From: CAVPJW01 sp963705525
GTDB lineage: Bacteria; Acidobacteriota; Vicinamibacteria; Vicinamibacterales; CAVPJW01
Reading direction: 5' to 3'
DNA length: 64,000 nucleotides
Assembly (NCBI GenBank): GCA_963705525.1
Contig: CAVPJW010000006.1
Location: 434,001-498,000, forward strand
The notes under the pieces were generated by a model that had not been told where the DNA came from, searched no databases, and worked only from the letters and a program-made list of their open reading frames with translations. This document shows positions 1 to 8,195 of this stretch, piece after piece (position 1 is the stretch's first letter; every line of letters begins with the position of its first letter). The position numbers and the translations under genes were made by a program.

Positions 1-1123
1 CGATGTTCTGGCCGACCGTGCTGAGGCGATCCCCCGGAATCTGGTTCCCGGGGAAGGGCTGGCGCACGCCGTTGACGACGTTCAAGGGATCGTAGATGAC
101 AGCGAGGCTGCCATCCGCGTTGAACGTCTGCGAGAAGTCTCCGCGACGTTCACGCGACGTCGGGAACCGCAGCGCACCGTTGCGCGTGGTGTACGAACGG
201 TAGCCCTCGATGGCACCCCAGTAGAACGTCTTGTTCTTGATGAGCGCGCCGCCGGCGCCGCCGCCCCAGAGTCGGTAGTACTGGCTTTCGTCCTTAGGAA
301 CGCCTGCCTTGTCATTGAAGAAGTTATTCGAGAGTCCCCACACCGGGCGCGTCTGATAGAAACCCGACCCGTGGAAGGCGTTGCTTCCGGACCTCAGGGT
401 CACGTTGAAGACGCCCCCGCCTGTCCGACCCATTTCCGCGTCGTACGTGTGGACCTGCACCTTGACTTCCTCGATGCCTTCCATCGACGGGATCAGCATC
501 GCGCGGTTCCGCATGTCGGTGATCGCGACGCCGTCCACCAGGTAGTTGTTGCCGCGGCGCGTGCCGCCGCCGAGGGAGAGGAGCGAGGCATTGGTCTGAT
601 CCTGCTGGCGGTTGAACTGCGGGTCGCCCGTGGCCACGACCGTCGGCACCGAGACCGAAATCATGAACGCGTTCCGGCCAGGCGCCGGCAACGCATCGAG
701 TGCAGCCCTGTCGAGGACTTCGCCGGTTGACGCATTCGACGTCTCAATCAGCGGCGCGTCGCCGGTGACGGTGATTTCTTCCGACACCTGGCCAACCTCG
801 AGCAGCAGGTCGAGGGTGATGAACTGCGTCGTTCCGATGCGGACGCCCTGACGATCAAAGGTCTTGAACCCCGTCAACGAGGCCTTGATCGCGTACGTGC
901 CCGGCGTGACCGAGCTGAAGTTGTACTCGCCCACGTCGTTGCTCACTGTCGTTCGAGCAACGCCCGTGGCTTCGTTGGTGAGCGTGACCTCCGCGCCCGG
1001 TATGACTCCGTTGGCGTCGCGGACAGCGCCTCGGATACCGCCCTGGATGGATTGCCCGCTGGCATCGAACGCCCCAGCCAGGAGCAAGAGCCCACACACT
1101 AACAGCGTAGCTACTCTTCTCAT
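1..1123 (-). CDS. TonB-dependent receptor, Oar-like (5' part only)
   Basis: The frame is open from an ATG at 1123 to the left edge, giving about 374 N-terminal residues; the barrel lies outside the window. A signal peptide (residues 1-22, starting MRRVATLLVCGLLLLAG) is followed by a carboxypeptidase-regulatory-like beta-sandwich (about 24-105, with GAVRDANGVIPGAEVTLTN and VTPGTYAIKASLTGFK). A plug domain follows, with NNYLVDGVAITD and the stretch GGVFNVTLRSGSNAFHGSGF. This order is typical of the large Oar/CarboxypepD_reg TonB receptors abundant in Acidobacteriota, which sit in the outer membrane and take up polymers or other large substrates; the substrate cannot be read here. GAGG lies 7 bases before the ATG. 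No TonB partner genes are nearby. Confidence 0.9.
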   Translation of the reverse strand, partial: MRRVATLLVCGLLLLAGAFDASGQSIQGGIRGAVRDANGVIPGAEVTLTNEATGVARTTVSNDVGEYNFSSVTPGTYAIKASLTGFKTFDRQGVRIGTTQFITLDLLLEVGQVSEEITVTGDAPLIETSNASTGEVLDRAALDALPAPGRNAFMISVSVPTVVATGDPQFNRQQDQTNASLLSLGGGTRRGNNYLVDGVAITDMRNRAMLIPSMEGIEEVKVQVHTYDAEMGRTGGGVFNVTLRSGSNAFHGSGFYQTRPVWGLSNNFFNDKAGVPKDESQYYRLWGGGAGGALIKNKTFYWGAIEGYRSYTTRNGALRFPTSRERRGDFSQTFNADGSLAVIYDPLNVVNGVRQPFPGNQIPGDRLSTVGQNI

Positions 1124-1314
1124 AGGTGCCCTCACGGAGTGATCGTTAACGAAGTGCACGCGCGATTCGCATGTCGTGCGTAAGCGACCAGTAGTAGTGC
1201 AGGCGTCGATCACGAGTAAGAATTTGCTCCGCCGGGCCACCCTTCGAGCGACCCTAGACATCCGGTGCAGGCGTAAGAATGGCGCATCTTAGGGCGGTTT
1301 ACAGGCTGACGCAA

Positions 1315-1334
1315 GCGGAATTTTCGAGTTCCGC
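1315..1334. terminator. hairpin in the spacer upstream of the TonB receptor
   Basis: GCGGAA and TTCCGC form a perfect 6-bp stem around an 8-base loop. It lies downstream of the leftward TPR gene and about 190 bases upstream of the receptor start. It has no T-tract, so it could be a weak terminator or a leader structure. The rest of 1124-1534 holds only this hairpin and the octamer repeats; I saw no gene there. Confidence 0.35.
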
Positions 1335-1352
1335 CGGATCGAATTATTCAAA

Positions 1353-1474
1353 AATACGAAGATCCAAAGAGTCGAATTTGAGCGATTCCCGCCGTCGCAT
1401 TCGGGACTGTCGAAGTAAGACATCTTCACCGTGCAGCCCTCTCGACCTTTCGACTCTTGGACGTCTTCGACCTT
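1353..1474. repeat. octamer repeat array with inverted partner
   Basis: The right side (1442-1474) is TCGACCTT, TCGACTCT, TGGACGTC, one slipped T, then TCGACCTT. The left side (1353-1383) holds the reverse-complement type, AATACGAA, GATCCAAA, GAGTCGAA, then TTTGAG. The two sides can be aligned as imperfect inverted arms about 30 bases long, separated by about 60 bases. The unit is the same xxGACxxT octamer seen at 4443-4508 and 8103-8187. Confidence 0.6.
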
Positions 1475-1534
1475 AGAACATCGACACGCGTGGCGTGCAC
1501 TGACGTGCAGTGAAGTGCCGCGGCGCGGGACCGG

Positions 1535-3383
1535 CTATCGCTTCTGGCGCGCGTGGCGTCGCCGCTCGCCGCGTGTAGACGCGGTCTGCTGCGCGTCCGG
1601 TCGGCGCCGTGCTCGACCCAGCAGGAATGCCGCTCCGCCGACCACGATGAAGGCGAGCGCGAGTTGAACGCCGAGGGGAATCGACGTCCTGAGGGCTTCG
1701 ATTGAAGATGCCAGCGATCCTTTTTCACCCGAAGACTCAGGGGTCGTTGCTCCGGACGGAAAGGTTCCCGCCATGGCATTCCTCGCCTCCCGCAGTTCAG
1801 GAAGCTCGGTATCCGCCTCGCGCCACATGTCGAGGAGACGTTGGTATTCCTCGCGTGCGTGGGCTGTGTCCCCGAGCCGGGCGTACGAGCGCGCCAGGCC
1901 CAGCACGGAGAGCGCGCGATTCGATGTGCGCGCGAGTGACATTCGAAACTGTTCGGCCGCATCCTGCGCACGACCCATCCCGAGGAGCACTTCGCCGAGA
2001 AGCTCGCGCGCGCGCTTGACCGGGAACGGCAGACCGACAGGGCCCGGAATCTGGTCCTCGAGCGTTCCGGCCTCCTGGAGCAGCGCGACACCTTCGGCCG
2101 TCTTGCCGCGAGCGATCTGGATCATGCCGTCCATCTCGCGTTCCATGACCGAGTCGATCAGTTTCTCCACGCCCTGCTCGTTTGCGATCTGCTGCCGGAG
2201 CAGTTGCAGCGTTTCGTCCGCCCTCCCAAAATCGCCGAGGATCGCCGAGCTCATGCCGACGGCGAAGAGCTCGTCGACGCTGTCGAACGATGGCTGACCT
2301 TTCATGTCCGTCCATCGGCGCGTCTCGATGACGTATCGGGCCCGCATCTGTGCGAGCAGCCGCACGCCTCGTCCTTCCGAAGACTCGGAAGAGTTGAGAT
2401 CGGAGTGCGCTCCATCCGGGATGCTGCCGCCCAGTTTTTCTTTGAGCGCATCCTCGAGCGGCGTCATCGCCTCTTTCGCCTTCTGATAGCGACCCAGCTG
2501 CAGGTATTCGGTACTGCAGCCACGACAGACTGTGATAGTCGCGACTGGCGAGCGACAGCCCCCTTCGTTTCACCCACGCATCGGACGCGGCGTACGACGC
2601 CAGGTCGGAGGAGGCGGCTGCATTCCAGAGTCCCAGCTGGAGAAAGATGTGCGACGGCATGTGCAGGGCGTGACTGGCCGACGGGGCAATCTTCGCGTAC
2701 GCGCGTGCGGCGTCCAGCGCCCGCGTGGCGTGCTCCCCATCGTCGAACGCGTGAATGACGAGGTGCGCCGCACCCGGATGATTGGGGTTCTTCCTGAACA
2801 CGGTTTCCGCGAGCTCGCCCGCCTTCAACCGCGTGTCTTGGACGATCGCATGGACTCCCTGCGTGGCGAGCATGGCCAGTGCATAAAAGAGGGTAGCCTC
2901 GTCATCGTCTGGGTACGCTTCGTGGAGGCGGCGCATGGCCTCCTGGTATGCGAGATCGCGGGCCGGCTTGTCGCCCGGACCGTAAAGAACTTCGAGCGCT
3001 CCGAGGTAGGCCTTCTCGCGCGCGGTTGGGGCGCGTGCGGCGCGCGCAGCCGGAGTGGGTCCGAGCCGAGCGAGAACGCGTCGAGCCGCAGCCGTATCCT
3101 GGGAATACCAGATGCTCTGGTTGTTGGCCATCGCCTCGCCCCAGTAGGCCATGGCAAAGTCCGGCTGGAGGGATTGCGCCTGCTGGAACTCCTCCAGTGC
3201 GTCGAGGTAGCCGAAGCTGTGCAGCCAGGCGACGCCCTTCAGGAAATGGGCCTGCGCCTTGGGTGTGCCTGATGTGGGGAAGTTGATGGACCCGAGCTGC
3301 GGATCGGCTTGTGCCGCCGCGCCGGACGCGATCGCATTGCACGCAATGAGGGCGGCGGCTGTTAGAACGGTGCGGAAAGACAT
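1535..3383 (-). pseudogene. secreted, membrane-anchored TPR protein, frameshifted
   Basis: Two reading frames join into one protein of about 615 residues if a single base is skipped; the span is 616 codons plus one base. The N-terminal part starts at 3383 with a signal peptide (MSFRTVLTAAALIACNAIA, AQA cleavage site) and carries TPR-like helices: AQAHFLKGVAWLHSFGYLDALEEF, split here as AQAHFLKGVAWLHSF and GYLDALEEF, then DFAMAYWGEAMANNQ and HALHMPSHIFLQLGLW. It runs to SLSWLQY at about 2511. The C-terminal part resumes as EYLQLGRYQKAKEAM and continues with further TPR helices to a C-terminal membrane segment (SIPLGVQLALAFIVVGG) and a basic tail. The extra base is best placed in a GG pair at 2510-2511. 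It lies 41 bases downstream of the WYL regulator. Its precise role is unknown; the frame break may be real or a sequencing indel. Confidence 0.8.
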
Positions 3384-3424
3384 CTGGTGGACGAGGCGCT
3401 CCGGGTCCGTCTCGTCAGCTTATA

Positions 3425-4441
3425 TCAGGCCCGGTCATCCTCGCGACGGGCGATCTCCGGGCGCTCGTACCGCCGCCGCGCTTCGTCGAGGTCGCTCACG
3501 ATCTGCTCCGCCAGCGAAGGCGGTTCGACCACACGCGCAAACGGGCCGAAGCCCAGGATGAAGCTGCGCAGACTCCAGTCGATCGCCACGCGCAGCGTCA
3601 GCACGATCGCCCCGTCGTCGCTGTCGTGGATTTCCTGTGAAGAATGCCAGACGCGTTCCCGGATGTAGGGGGCGAGGCGGGGACTGAACTGGACGCGGAT
3701 CGTCTGGGGCTCGCCCTGAAACATCCCGAGAGAGTGAGGCGACGGATCGCCCGCCAGTTCGTCGCGCCCTTCATAGCGATCGTCGAGGATCGACAGTGTC
3801 CGTATCCGCTCGACGGCGAATGTCCGCATCTCGCCGTATTCCGGAACATACGCAAACAGATACAAGCCTCCCTGACCGTAGATCAGGCGATACGGATCGA
3901 TCTGATAGTCCTTGATGCGATCGCTCGAGAACGAGTGGTATTGCATGGCGGCTTTTCTCCGCTCGAGCGTCGCACCGACGAGCGAGGCGACGATGCCTTC
4001 GTAGCGGGCGTCGTGTTTCTTCGCCGCCGGCTCGACCCGTGCCGAGATGACATGGGGCAGCTTGTCGAGAAAAGCGCGCATGCGCGGGGACAGGACATTG
4101 GTGAACCTGGCAAACGCCGTGTTGAGATCCGCGCGAAACGGCGTGCCGGCCAGTGATTCGAGGAGGGCTCGACTGAAATAAAGGGCGGAGAGTTCCGACA
4201 GGGTGAACCCGGGCTCGAGGCCCTTGAAGGCCTGCGCATTCAGTTTCCACCGAACTTCGCCGTCCGCGCGGTCGTCGTAGAGCGGAAAACCGGCCTGTTG
4301 CAGCGCATCGAGATCGCGCCTGATGGTGCGCGTCGTAACGTGCGCGTGTTCCGCGAGACGGGCGATGGAGACACCCTGGCGCTGCTGCTCGATCTCACGC
4401 AGGATGTTCCACTGCCGGACGACCTCTGCATTTCTTGGCAT
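3425..4441 (-). CDS. WYL-domain transcriptional regulator (HTH-11/WYL)
   Basis: A protein of 338 residues. Residues 7-54 form a DeoR-type winged helix-turn-helix (RQGVSIARLAEHAHV then TTRTIRRDLDALQQAGFPL), and the C-terminal half is a WYL ligand-sensing domain (YQIDPYRLIYGQGGLYLFAY, then FAVERIRTL). WYL regulators are DNA-binding proteins that often respond to small ligands or nucleic acids. I take the ATG at 4441 (MPRNAEVVRQ). An in-frame start at 4513 exists, but it would translate the octamer repeat as an extra 24-residue head and has no family support. The gene lies between the small exported protein (75 bases upstream) and the TPR gene (41 bases downstream), all leftward, so the three may be co-transcribed. 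Confidence 0.85.
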   Translation of the reverse strand: MPRNAEVVRQWNILREIEQQRQGVSIARLAEHAHVTTRTIRRDLDALQQAGFPLYDDRADGEVRWKLNAQAFKGLEPGFTLSELSALYFSRALLESLAGTPFRADLNTAFARFTNVLSPRMRAFLDKLPHVISARVEPAAKKHDARYEGIVASLVGATLERRKAAMQYHSFSSDRIKDYQIDPYRLIYGQGGLYLFAYVPEYGEMRTFAVERIRTLSILDDRYEGRDELAGDPSPHSLGMFQGEPQTIRVQFSPRLAPYIRERVWHSSQEIHDSDDGAIVLTLRVAIDWSLRSFILGFGPFARVVEPPSLAEQIVSDLDEARRRYERPEIARREDDRA

Positions 4442-4442
4442 C

Positions 4443-4508
4443 GAGACCCTGTAGACCTCTTCGACCCTGTGACCCGTTGACTCTTCGACCCTTTGACTCT
4501 TCGACCCT
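4443..4508. repeat. octamer tandem array upstream of the WYL gene
   Basis: Six octamers lie in perfect register from 4461 to 4508: TCGACCCT, GTGACCCG, TTGACTCT, TCGACCCT, TTGACTCT, TCGACCCT. Two more units (GAGACCCT, GTAGACCT) precede them with a 2-base slip. Every unit keeps GAC at positions 3-5. The array fills almost the whole spacer and ends 2 bases from the WYL start codon. Confidence 0.8.
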
Positions 4509-4516
4509 TCCACCTA

Positions 4517-4990
4517 CTATCTGAACTCCTTCCAAATCTCCTGTCGCACGAGGTCCCGCATTTCCGCGGCTGGCGCCATCACCTCTTTGCGTTTGACTTC
4601 GTCTGGATACACGCGTTTGGCCGCGTCGTCCAATCCGGCGCCAAACGTTTCCCATGCGGCGATGTTCTTGAGCTGGAAGACGCGCATGTGGGTCCAGTCG
4701 GCGCCCGGCGCGCCGGTCACGATGGCCGGCGTGTAGGTGTGAACCGATTCGAAAACCCCCGCCTTGCGGGCCTCCTCGTCGATCGGCTCGGCCACGGTGC
4801 GGATGTAGTCGGAGTACGCCGCGGCTTTTCCCGGTCGAGCCCGCCAATAATAGATGACGAAGATCGGATCGGGTGGCGAGGCGCTGGCCTGCGCAGCACG
4901 GCTGACCTTGGTCGAGCCCGCCAGCGGGCTGCTCGGTCCGACAGCGGCCACGAGAACAAGCAGACAAATCAGAAATCGGGCGACGGGCAT
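4517..4990 (-). CDS. small exported protein of unknown function
   Basis: A protein of 157 residues starting at an ATG at 4990, with a strong ribosome site (AAGGAG, 5 bases upstream). The signal peptide is MPVARFLICLLVLVAAVGP. The mature part (DPIFVIYYWRARPGKAAAYS, then YIRTVAEPIDEEARKAG and WTHMRVFQLKNIAAWETF) reads like a ferredoxin-like alpha-beta sandwich of the dimeric alpha-beta barrel type, but I cannot name a family with confidence. It is divergent from the radical SAM gene across a 58-base spacer, so the two may share a control region. An ATG further upstream at 5092 would add a head that runs into the neighbouring gene and removes the signal peptide, so I rejected it. Confidence 0.7.
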   Translation of the reverse strand: MPVARFLICLLVLVAAVGPSSPLAGSTKVSRAAQASASPPDPIFVIYYWRARPGKAAAYSDYIRTVAEPIDEEARKAGVFESVHTYTPAIVTGAPGADWTHMRVFQLKNIAAWETFGAGLDDAAKRVYPDEVKRKEVMAPAAEMRDLVRQEIWKEFR

Positions 4991-5048
4991 AGGCGCTCCT
5001 TGGCAGTGGATTCGGGTGATAATGATAGCCGCCCCACCACTGAGAGCG

Positions 5049-6563
5049 ATGCGCATCCTCCTGCTCTCGATGCCCGATTCCTTCGAGCACATGCCGTCGC
5101 TCGCTATTCGGATGCCGAACGGCGGGCTTCAGTCGCTGGCGGGCAACGTTGACCGGCATCATCAAGTCTCGGTGGCCGATCTGATCCTCGTTCAGGGCCA
5201 GGTGCGCACGACCGTCGAGCGGCTCGTCACGAGCCTTGAACCGGAGCTTGTGGGTCTGTCGATCATGACCTTCCAGCGCGCGACGGCACGCCGGCTCATT
5301 CGCCTCATCAAGACGATGCGGCCGCACATCCGTATCGCGGTTGGCGGCTACGACCCGAGCCTGGCGCCGGACCGCTACGAGGATCCTGATTCACTGGTGG
5401 ATTTCATCGTGCGAGGCGAGGGCGATCTCACCTTTCGCGACCTGGTTCGCGCGCTCGAGCGTGGTCGAGACGGCGAGGACATCCCGGGGTTGTCGCGTCG
5501 AACCTCGACGGGGTTCGACCACCATGCGCCGCGCGCGGTCAGTCGTCTGGAAGGCGGCGCGATTCAGCCGCCAAACCGTGGCACCCGCGTGCTCCGCGGA
5601 TACGCGCTCCTCGGGCGGCCCGTCGATGTCGTCGAGACATCCCGCGGCTGCACGTACGACTGCAGCTTCTGTTCGATCATCGAGATGCGCGGCCGAAACT
5701 TTCACACCTACACGTTCGACCGGGTGCTCGCTGATCTGACAGATGCGCGGACCCACGGCGCGCGCGTCGTGTTCCTGGTTGACGACAACATCACGCTCAA
5801 CGTGCCCCGGTTCACGGCGCTGTGCGAGGCGATCATCGCTGCGGGCCTGAATGACATCGAGTACGTCGTTCAGGCGATGACGTCGGCGATCGCTGCGGGA
5901 GGTGAGACGCTCGCCTCGCTCATGCAGAGAGCGGGATTTCGCTATGTGTTTCTCGGCATCGAGAACATCATGCAGAACGACCTGGCGTTCCTGCGGGCCG
6001 GCGCGAAGAACACGCACCGCGAGCACGGCCGGGTCGTGGGCAGCGCCACGATGCGGGCCATCGACGTGCTGCACCGCCACAAGATGCTCGTCGTCGGCGG
6101 GATGATTGTCGGGAGTCCCGATGACACCCGCGAGTCCATCGACGCCAACCTGTCGTTCGCGCGGCGCTACATCGACTGGCCGTACATCCAGCATCCCACC
6201 CCGTACCCTGGCACGCCGATGACGAAGGACTTTCGCGATCGGGGCCTGATCGTGGATGAGGACGTCGCCGACTACGACGGCACGACCGCCGTTGTCCGGA
6301 GCGAGCATCTGGCGGCCGACGACATCGAGTTCCTGAGATGGCGTTCGGAGCGCTGGATGAAGGTGAGGCACATGCCGCACGTGATCCGCCACGATCCGCT
6401 CTTCGTCATGAAGAACGGTCATCGCATGTTGCGGCACACGTTCCGAGGCAGCACATGGAAATCGTGGGTGGGCCTCGAGTCGGCGCGCACGACCTTCGAA
6501 CGCTACAGGGCCATCCGCCGCCGCGAGCGGGACTATCTCCTCGACAGCACTGTCAGTTCTTAG
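5049..6563 (+). CDS. B12-binding domain radical SAM protein
   Basis: A protein of 504 residues. The N-terminal third (1-130) is a cobalamin-binding-like Rossmann domain (MRILLLSMPDSFEHMPSLAI, LVGLSIMTFQRATARRLIRL). The [4Fe-4S] motif CTYDCSFC places cysteines at 201, 205 and 208 in the CxxxCxxC pattern, followed by the glycine-rich radical SAM barrel (VVFLVDDNITLN, YVFLGIEN, GGMIVGSPDD). Relatives generate a 5'-deoxyadenosyl radical for methylations or rearrangements, often on natural products, hopanoids or pigments; the substrate cannot be inferred. I chose the ATG at 5049 because MRILLLS is the usual family start. The last three codons and the stop already belong to the heptamer repeat at 6554-6666. 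Confidence 0.88.
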   Translation: MRILLLSMPDSFEHMPSLAIRMPNGGLQSLAGNVDRHHQVSVADLILVQGQVRTTVERLVTSLEPELVGLSIMTFQRATARRLIRLIKTMRPHIRIAVGGYDPSLAPDRYEDPDSLVDFIVRGEGDLTFRDLVRALERGRDGEDIPGLSRRTSTGFDHHAPRAVSRLEGGAIQPPNRGTRVLRGYALLGRPVDVVETSRGCTYDCSFCSIIEMRGRNFHTYTFDRVLADLTDARTHGARVVFLVDDNITLNVPRFTALCEAIIAAGLNDIEYVVQAMTSAIAAGGETLASLMQRAGFRYVFLGIENIMQNDLAFLRAGAKNTHREHGRVVGSATMRAIDVLHRHKMLVVGGMIVGSPDDTRESIDANLSFARRYIDWPYIQHPTPYPGTPMTKDFRDRGLIVDEDVADYDGTTAVVRSEHLAADDIEFLRWRSERWMKVRHMPHVIRHDPLFVMKNGHRMLRHTFRGSTWKSWVGLESARTTFERYRAIRRRERDYLLDSTVSS

Positions 6564-6666
6564 GGGTTGGTTGTTGGTTCTTCGTTCACGGCGCTTGGTT
6601 CTTCGTGTCTGGTTCTCGAACAACCATGCACTCGGACCCATGAACTATGAACCATGAACCATGAAC
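6554..6666. repeat. heptamer array with central inversion
   Basis: Nine heptamers in strict register run from 6554 to 6616: CAGTTCT, TAGGGGT, TGGTTGT, TGGTTCT, TCGTTCA, CGGCGCT, TGGTTCT, TCGTGTC, TGGTTCT. From 6618 the orientation flips to seven heptamers of the opposite sense: GAACAAC, CATGCAC, TCGGACC, CATGAAC, TATGAAC, CATGAAC, CATGAAC. The array begins inside the last codons of the radical SAM gene and supplies its TAG stop. It could form an imperfect hairpin acting as a terminator or mRNA end. Confidence 0.75.
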
Positions 6667-6757
6667 GAAAGGACAAACACCGAAGAACTCCGCACGATCC
6701 ATCCAATCCGTCCTCGCCGAGCTTCGAACGCACGGCGACTCTCGGAACGTCGCCGGC

Positions 6758-7456
6758 ATGGCGCGATTCGGTATTCAGGTGCCGGATGCGTTGGGTATCT
6801 CCGCTCCGGTGCTTCGGGCGATGGCGCGACGAATCAGGCCGAACCATGTCCTCGCCGCACAACTCTGGGAGTCGGGAATTCACGAAGGCCGCATCCTGGC
6901 CGCGTTGATCGACGATCCGCGGCTCGTGACCCGCGGACAGATGGAGCGATGGGTCAGAAGGTTTGACGCCTGGGATGTATGCGACGCCGTCTGCGGGAAC
7001 CTCTTCGATCGGACGCCGTTCGCCTACGAGAAGGCCGTCGCGTGGAGCCGCCGTCGGGCGGAGTACGTGAAGCGAGCCGCATTTGCACTGATGGCATGGC
7101 TGGCGGTTCACGACAAGGCCGCGCCAGATTCGCGCTTCTTGCGTTTTCTTCCCATCATCGAACGCGAAGCCGGCGATTCGCGCAACTTCGTCAGGAAAGC
7201 GGTGAACTGGGCGCTCAGGCAGATCGGCAAACGGAACGCCCGGCTCTGTCGGGCGGCCACCAGGTCGGCTCGACGCATCCGGCGACAGCAATCGAGCACC
7301 GCGCGATGGATCGCCGCCGATGCGTTGCGCGAACTGGCGGTATGGCAGGCGCGCTTCTCGACAAGTCGCCGATCGTCGCACGGTGAACATGCCCCGCGAC
7401 CGACGCAATCCGGTCGGCGTCCCGGGAAGGGGCCTCAGCGGCGCGCAATCCGCTGA
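6758..7456 (+). CDS. DNA alkylation repair protein (AlkD-like HEAT repeat)
   Basis: A protein of 232 residues from the ATG at 6758. The helical pattern and motifs match the AlkD/COG4912 family: ARFGIQVPDALGISAPVLRA, WESGIHEGRILAALIDD, FDAWDVCDAVCGNLF, and the downstream RNFVRKAVNWALRQIGKRN. These glycosylases remove alkylated bases using a concave HEAT-repeat surface and act in the cytoplasm. The codons just upstream (6704-6757) also read in frame as family sequence (QSVLAELRTHGDSRNVAG) but lead to no start codon before a TGA at 6662. An ATG at 6661 is one frame away, so a one-base indel near 6670-6700 may have separated the true start. The 3' end overlaps the convergent adk gene by 22 bases. 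Confidence 0.8.
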   Translation: MARFGIQVPDALGISAPVLRAMARRIRPNHVLAAQLWESGIHEGRILAALIDDPRLVTRGQMERWVRRFDAWDVCDAVCGNLFDRTPFAYEKAVAWSRRRAEYVKRAAFALMAWLAVHDKAAPDSRFLRFLPIIEREAGDSRNFVRKAVNWALRQIGKRNARLCRAATRSARRIRRQQSSTARWIAADALRELAVWQARFSTSRRSSHGEHAPRPTQSGRRPGKGPQRRAIR

Positions 7457-8091
7457 ACCGCGTTGAGCGTGGCCTGTGTAACCTCTTCGACCGACCCCAC
7501 TCCGGGAATCAGGATCAGACGCCCCTGATCCTGCCAGCGCTCGATCAGCGGGCCCGTGCGCGCGTAGAAGGTTCGCAGGCGCTTCCTCACAGTGTCGGGA
7601 TTGTCGTCCTCGCGGCGATAGAGGTGCTCGCCGTGACATTTGCCATGAGGGCACTCACGGAATGGATGAGCGGTGACATGGAACGATCCGTGGCACTCGC
7701 GACAGACCAGCCGGCCCGCCAGACGGTCGACGATGTCCTCGTCCGGGACGTCGATGAACACGAGGCCGTCGATGCGGCGCCCTCGCTCGGTCATGATCCG
7801 TTCCAGCGCGTCGGCTTGCACGAGTGTTCGCGGAAAGCCGTCCAGGAGGACGCCGCGCTCCGTGTCCGATTGTTCGAGCCGTTCCTGAATCATGGCCACC
7901 GTGATCTCATCGGGCACCAGTTCGCCGCGATGCATGTAGCACGCCGCTTCTCGCCCCAGGGGGCTGTCGCGCTGGACGTGATCGCGAAAGAGATCTCCCG
8001 ACGCGACGTGGACGAGCCCGTGCGCCGCCACAATCCGTTCGGCTTGCGTACCTTTGCCGCAGCCCGGAGCGCCGAGCAGGATCAGGTTCAT
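7435..8091 (-). CDS. adk: adenylate kinase
   Basis: A protein of 218 residues, full length for the long-type bacterial enzyme. It interconverts ATP plus AMP and two ADP in the cytoplasm. The P-loop GAPGCGKGT is at 7-15, the AMP site includes SGDLFRD at 31-37, and LLDGFPRT is at 82-89. The LID domain has four cysteines (130, 133, 147, 152) in a CxxC...CxxxxC arrangement, indicating a structural zinc. The lid is followed by REDDNPDTVRKRL. The gene is solitary here, not in its common ribosomal-protein context. It overlaps the convergent AlkD-like gene by 22 bases, and its upstream spacer is filled by the octamer hairpin at 8103-8187. Confidence 0.95.
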   Translation of the reverse strand: MNLILLGAPGCGKGTQAERIVAAHGLVHVASGDLFRDHVQRDSPLGREAACYMHRGELVPDEITVAMIQERLEQSDTERGVLLDGFPRTLVQADALERIMTERGRRIDGLVFIDVPDEDIVDRLAGRLVCRECHGSFHVTAHPFRECPHGKCHGEHLYRREDDNPDTVRKRLRTFYARTGPLIERWQDQGRLILIPGVGSVEEVTQATLNAVQRIARR

Positions 8092-8102
8092 TTGTTCACG
8101 AA

Positions 8103-8187
8103 GGTCAAAGAGTCTAAGGGTCGAAAGGTCACAAAGTCGAAATGTTTCTTCGACCTTGAGACCCTGCGACCCTTAGACCTTTGGACC
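8103..8187. repeat. long hairpin built of octamer repeats
   Basis: Five octamers (GGTCAAAG, AGTCTAAG, GGTCGAAA, GGTCACAA, AGTCGAAA; 8103-8142) are followed by a short loop (tgtttct) and five octamers of the opposite sense (TCGACCTT, GAGACCCT, GCGACCCT, TAGACCTT, TGGACCGA; 8150-8189). Folding 8103 onto 8187 pairs about 33 of 40 positions, with mismatches mostly at the variable unit positions. It lies between the permease stop and the adk start, both leftward, so it can act as a terminator or an RNA processing or stability element. Confidence 0.85.
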
Positions 8188-8195
8188 GACGAGAA

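Noticed and set aside
4442..4513. Upstream start of the WYL regulator at 4513
   Set aside because: It would translate the octamer repeat as an N-terminal head with no family match; the ATG at 4441 begins the known HTH region.
5391..6641. Long leftward frame opposite the radical SAM gene
   Set aside because: It lacks family motifs and lies opposite a well supported gene; GC-rich third positions open such shadow frames.
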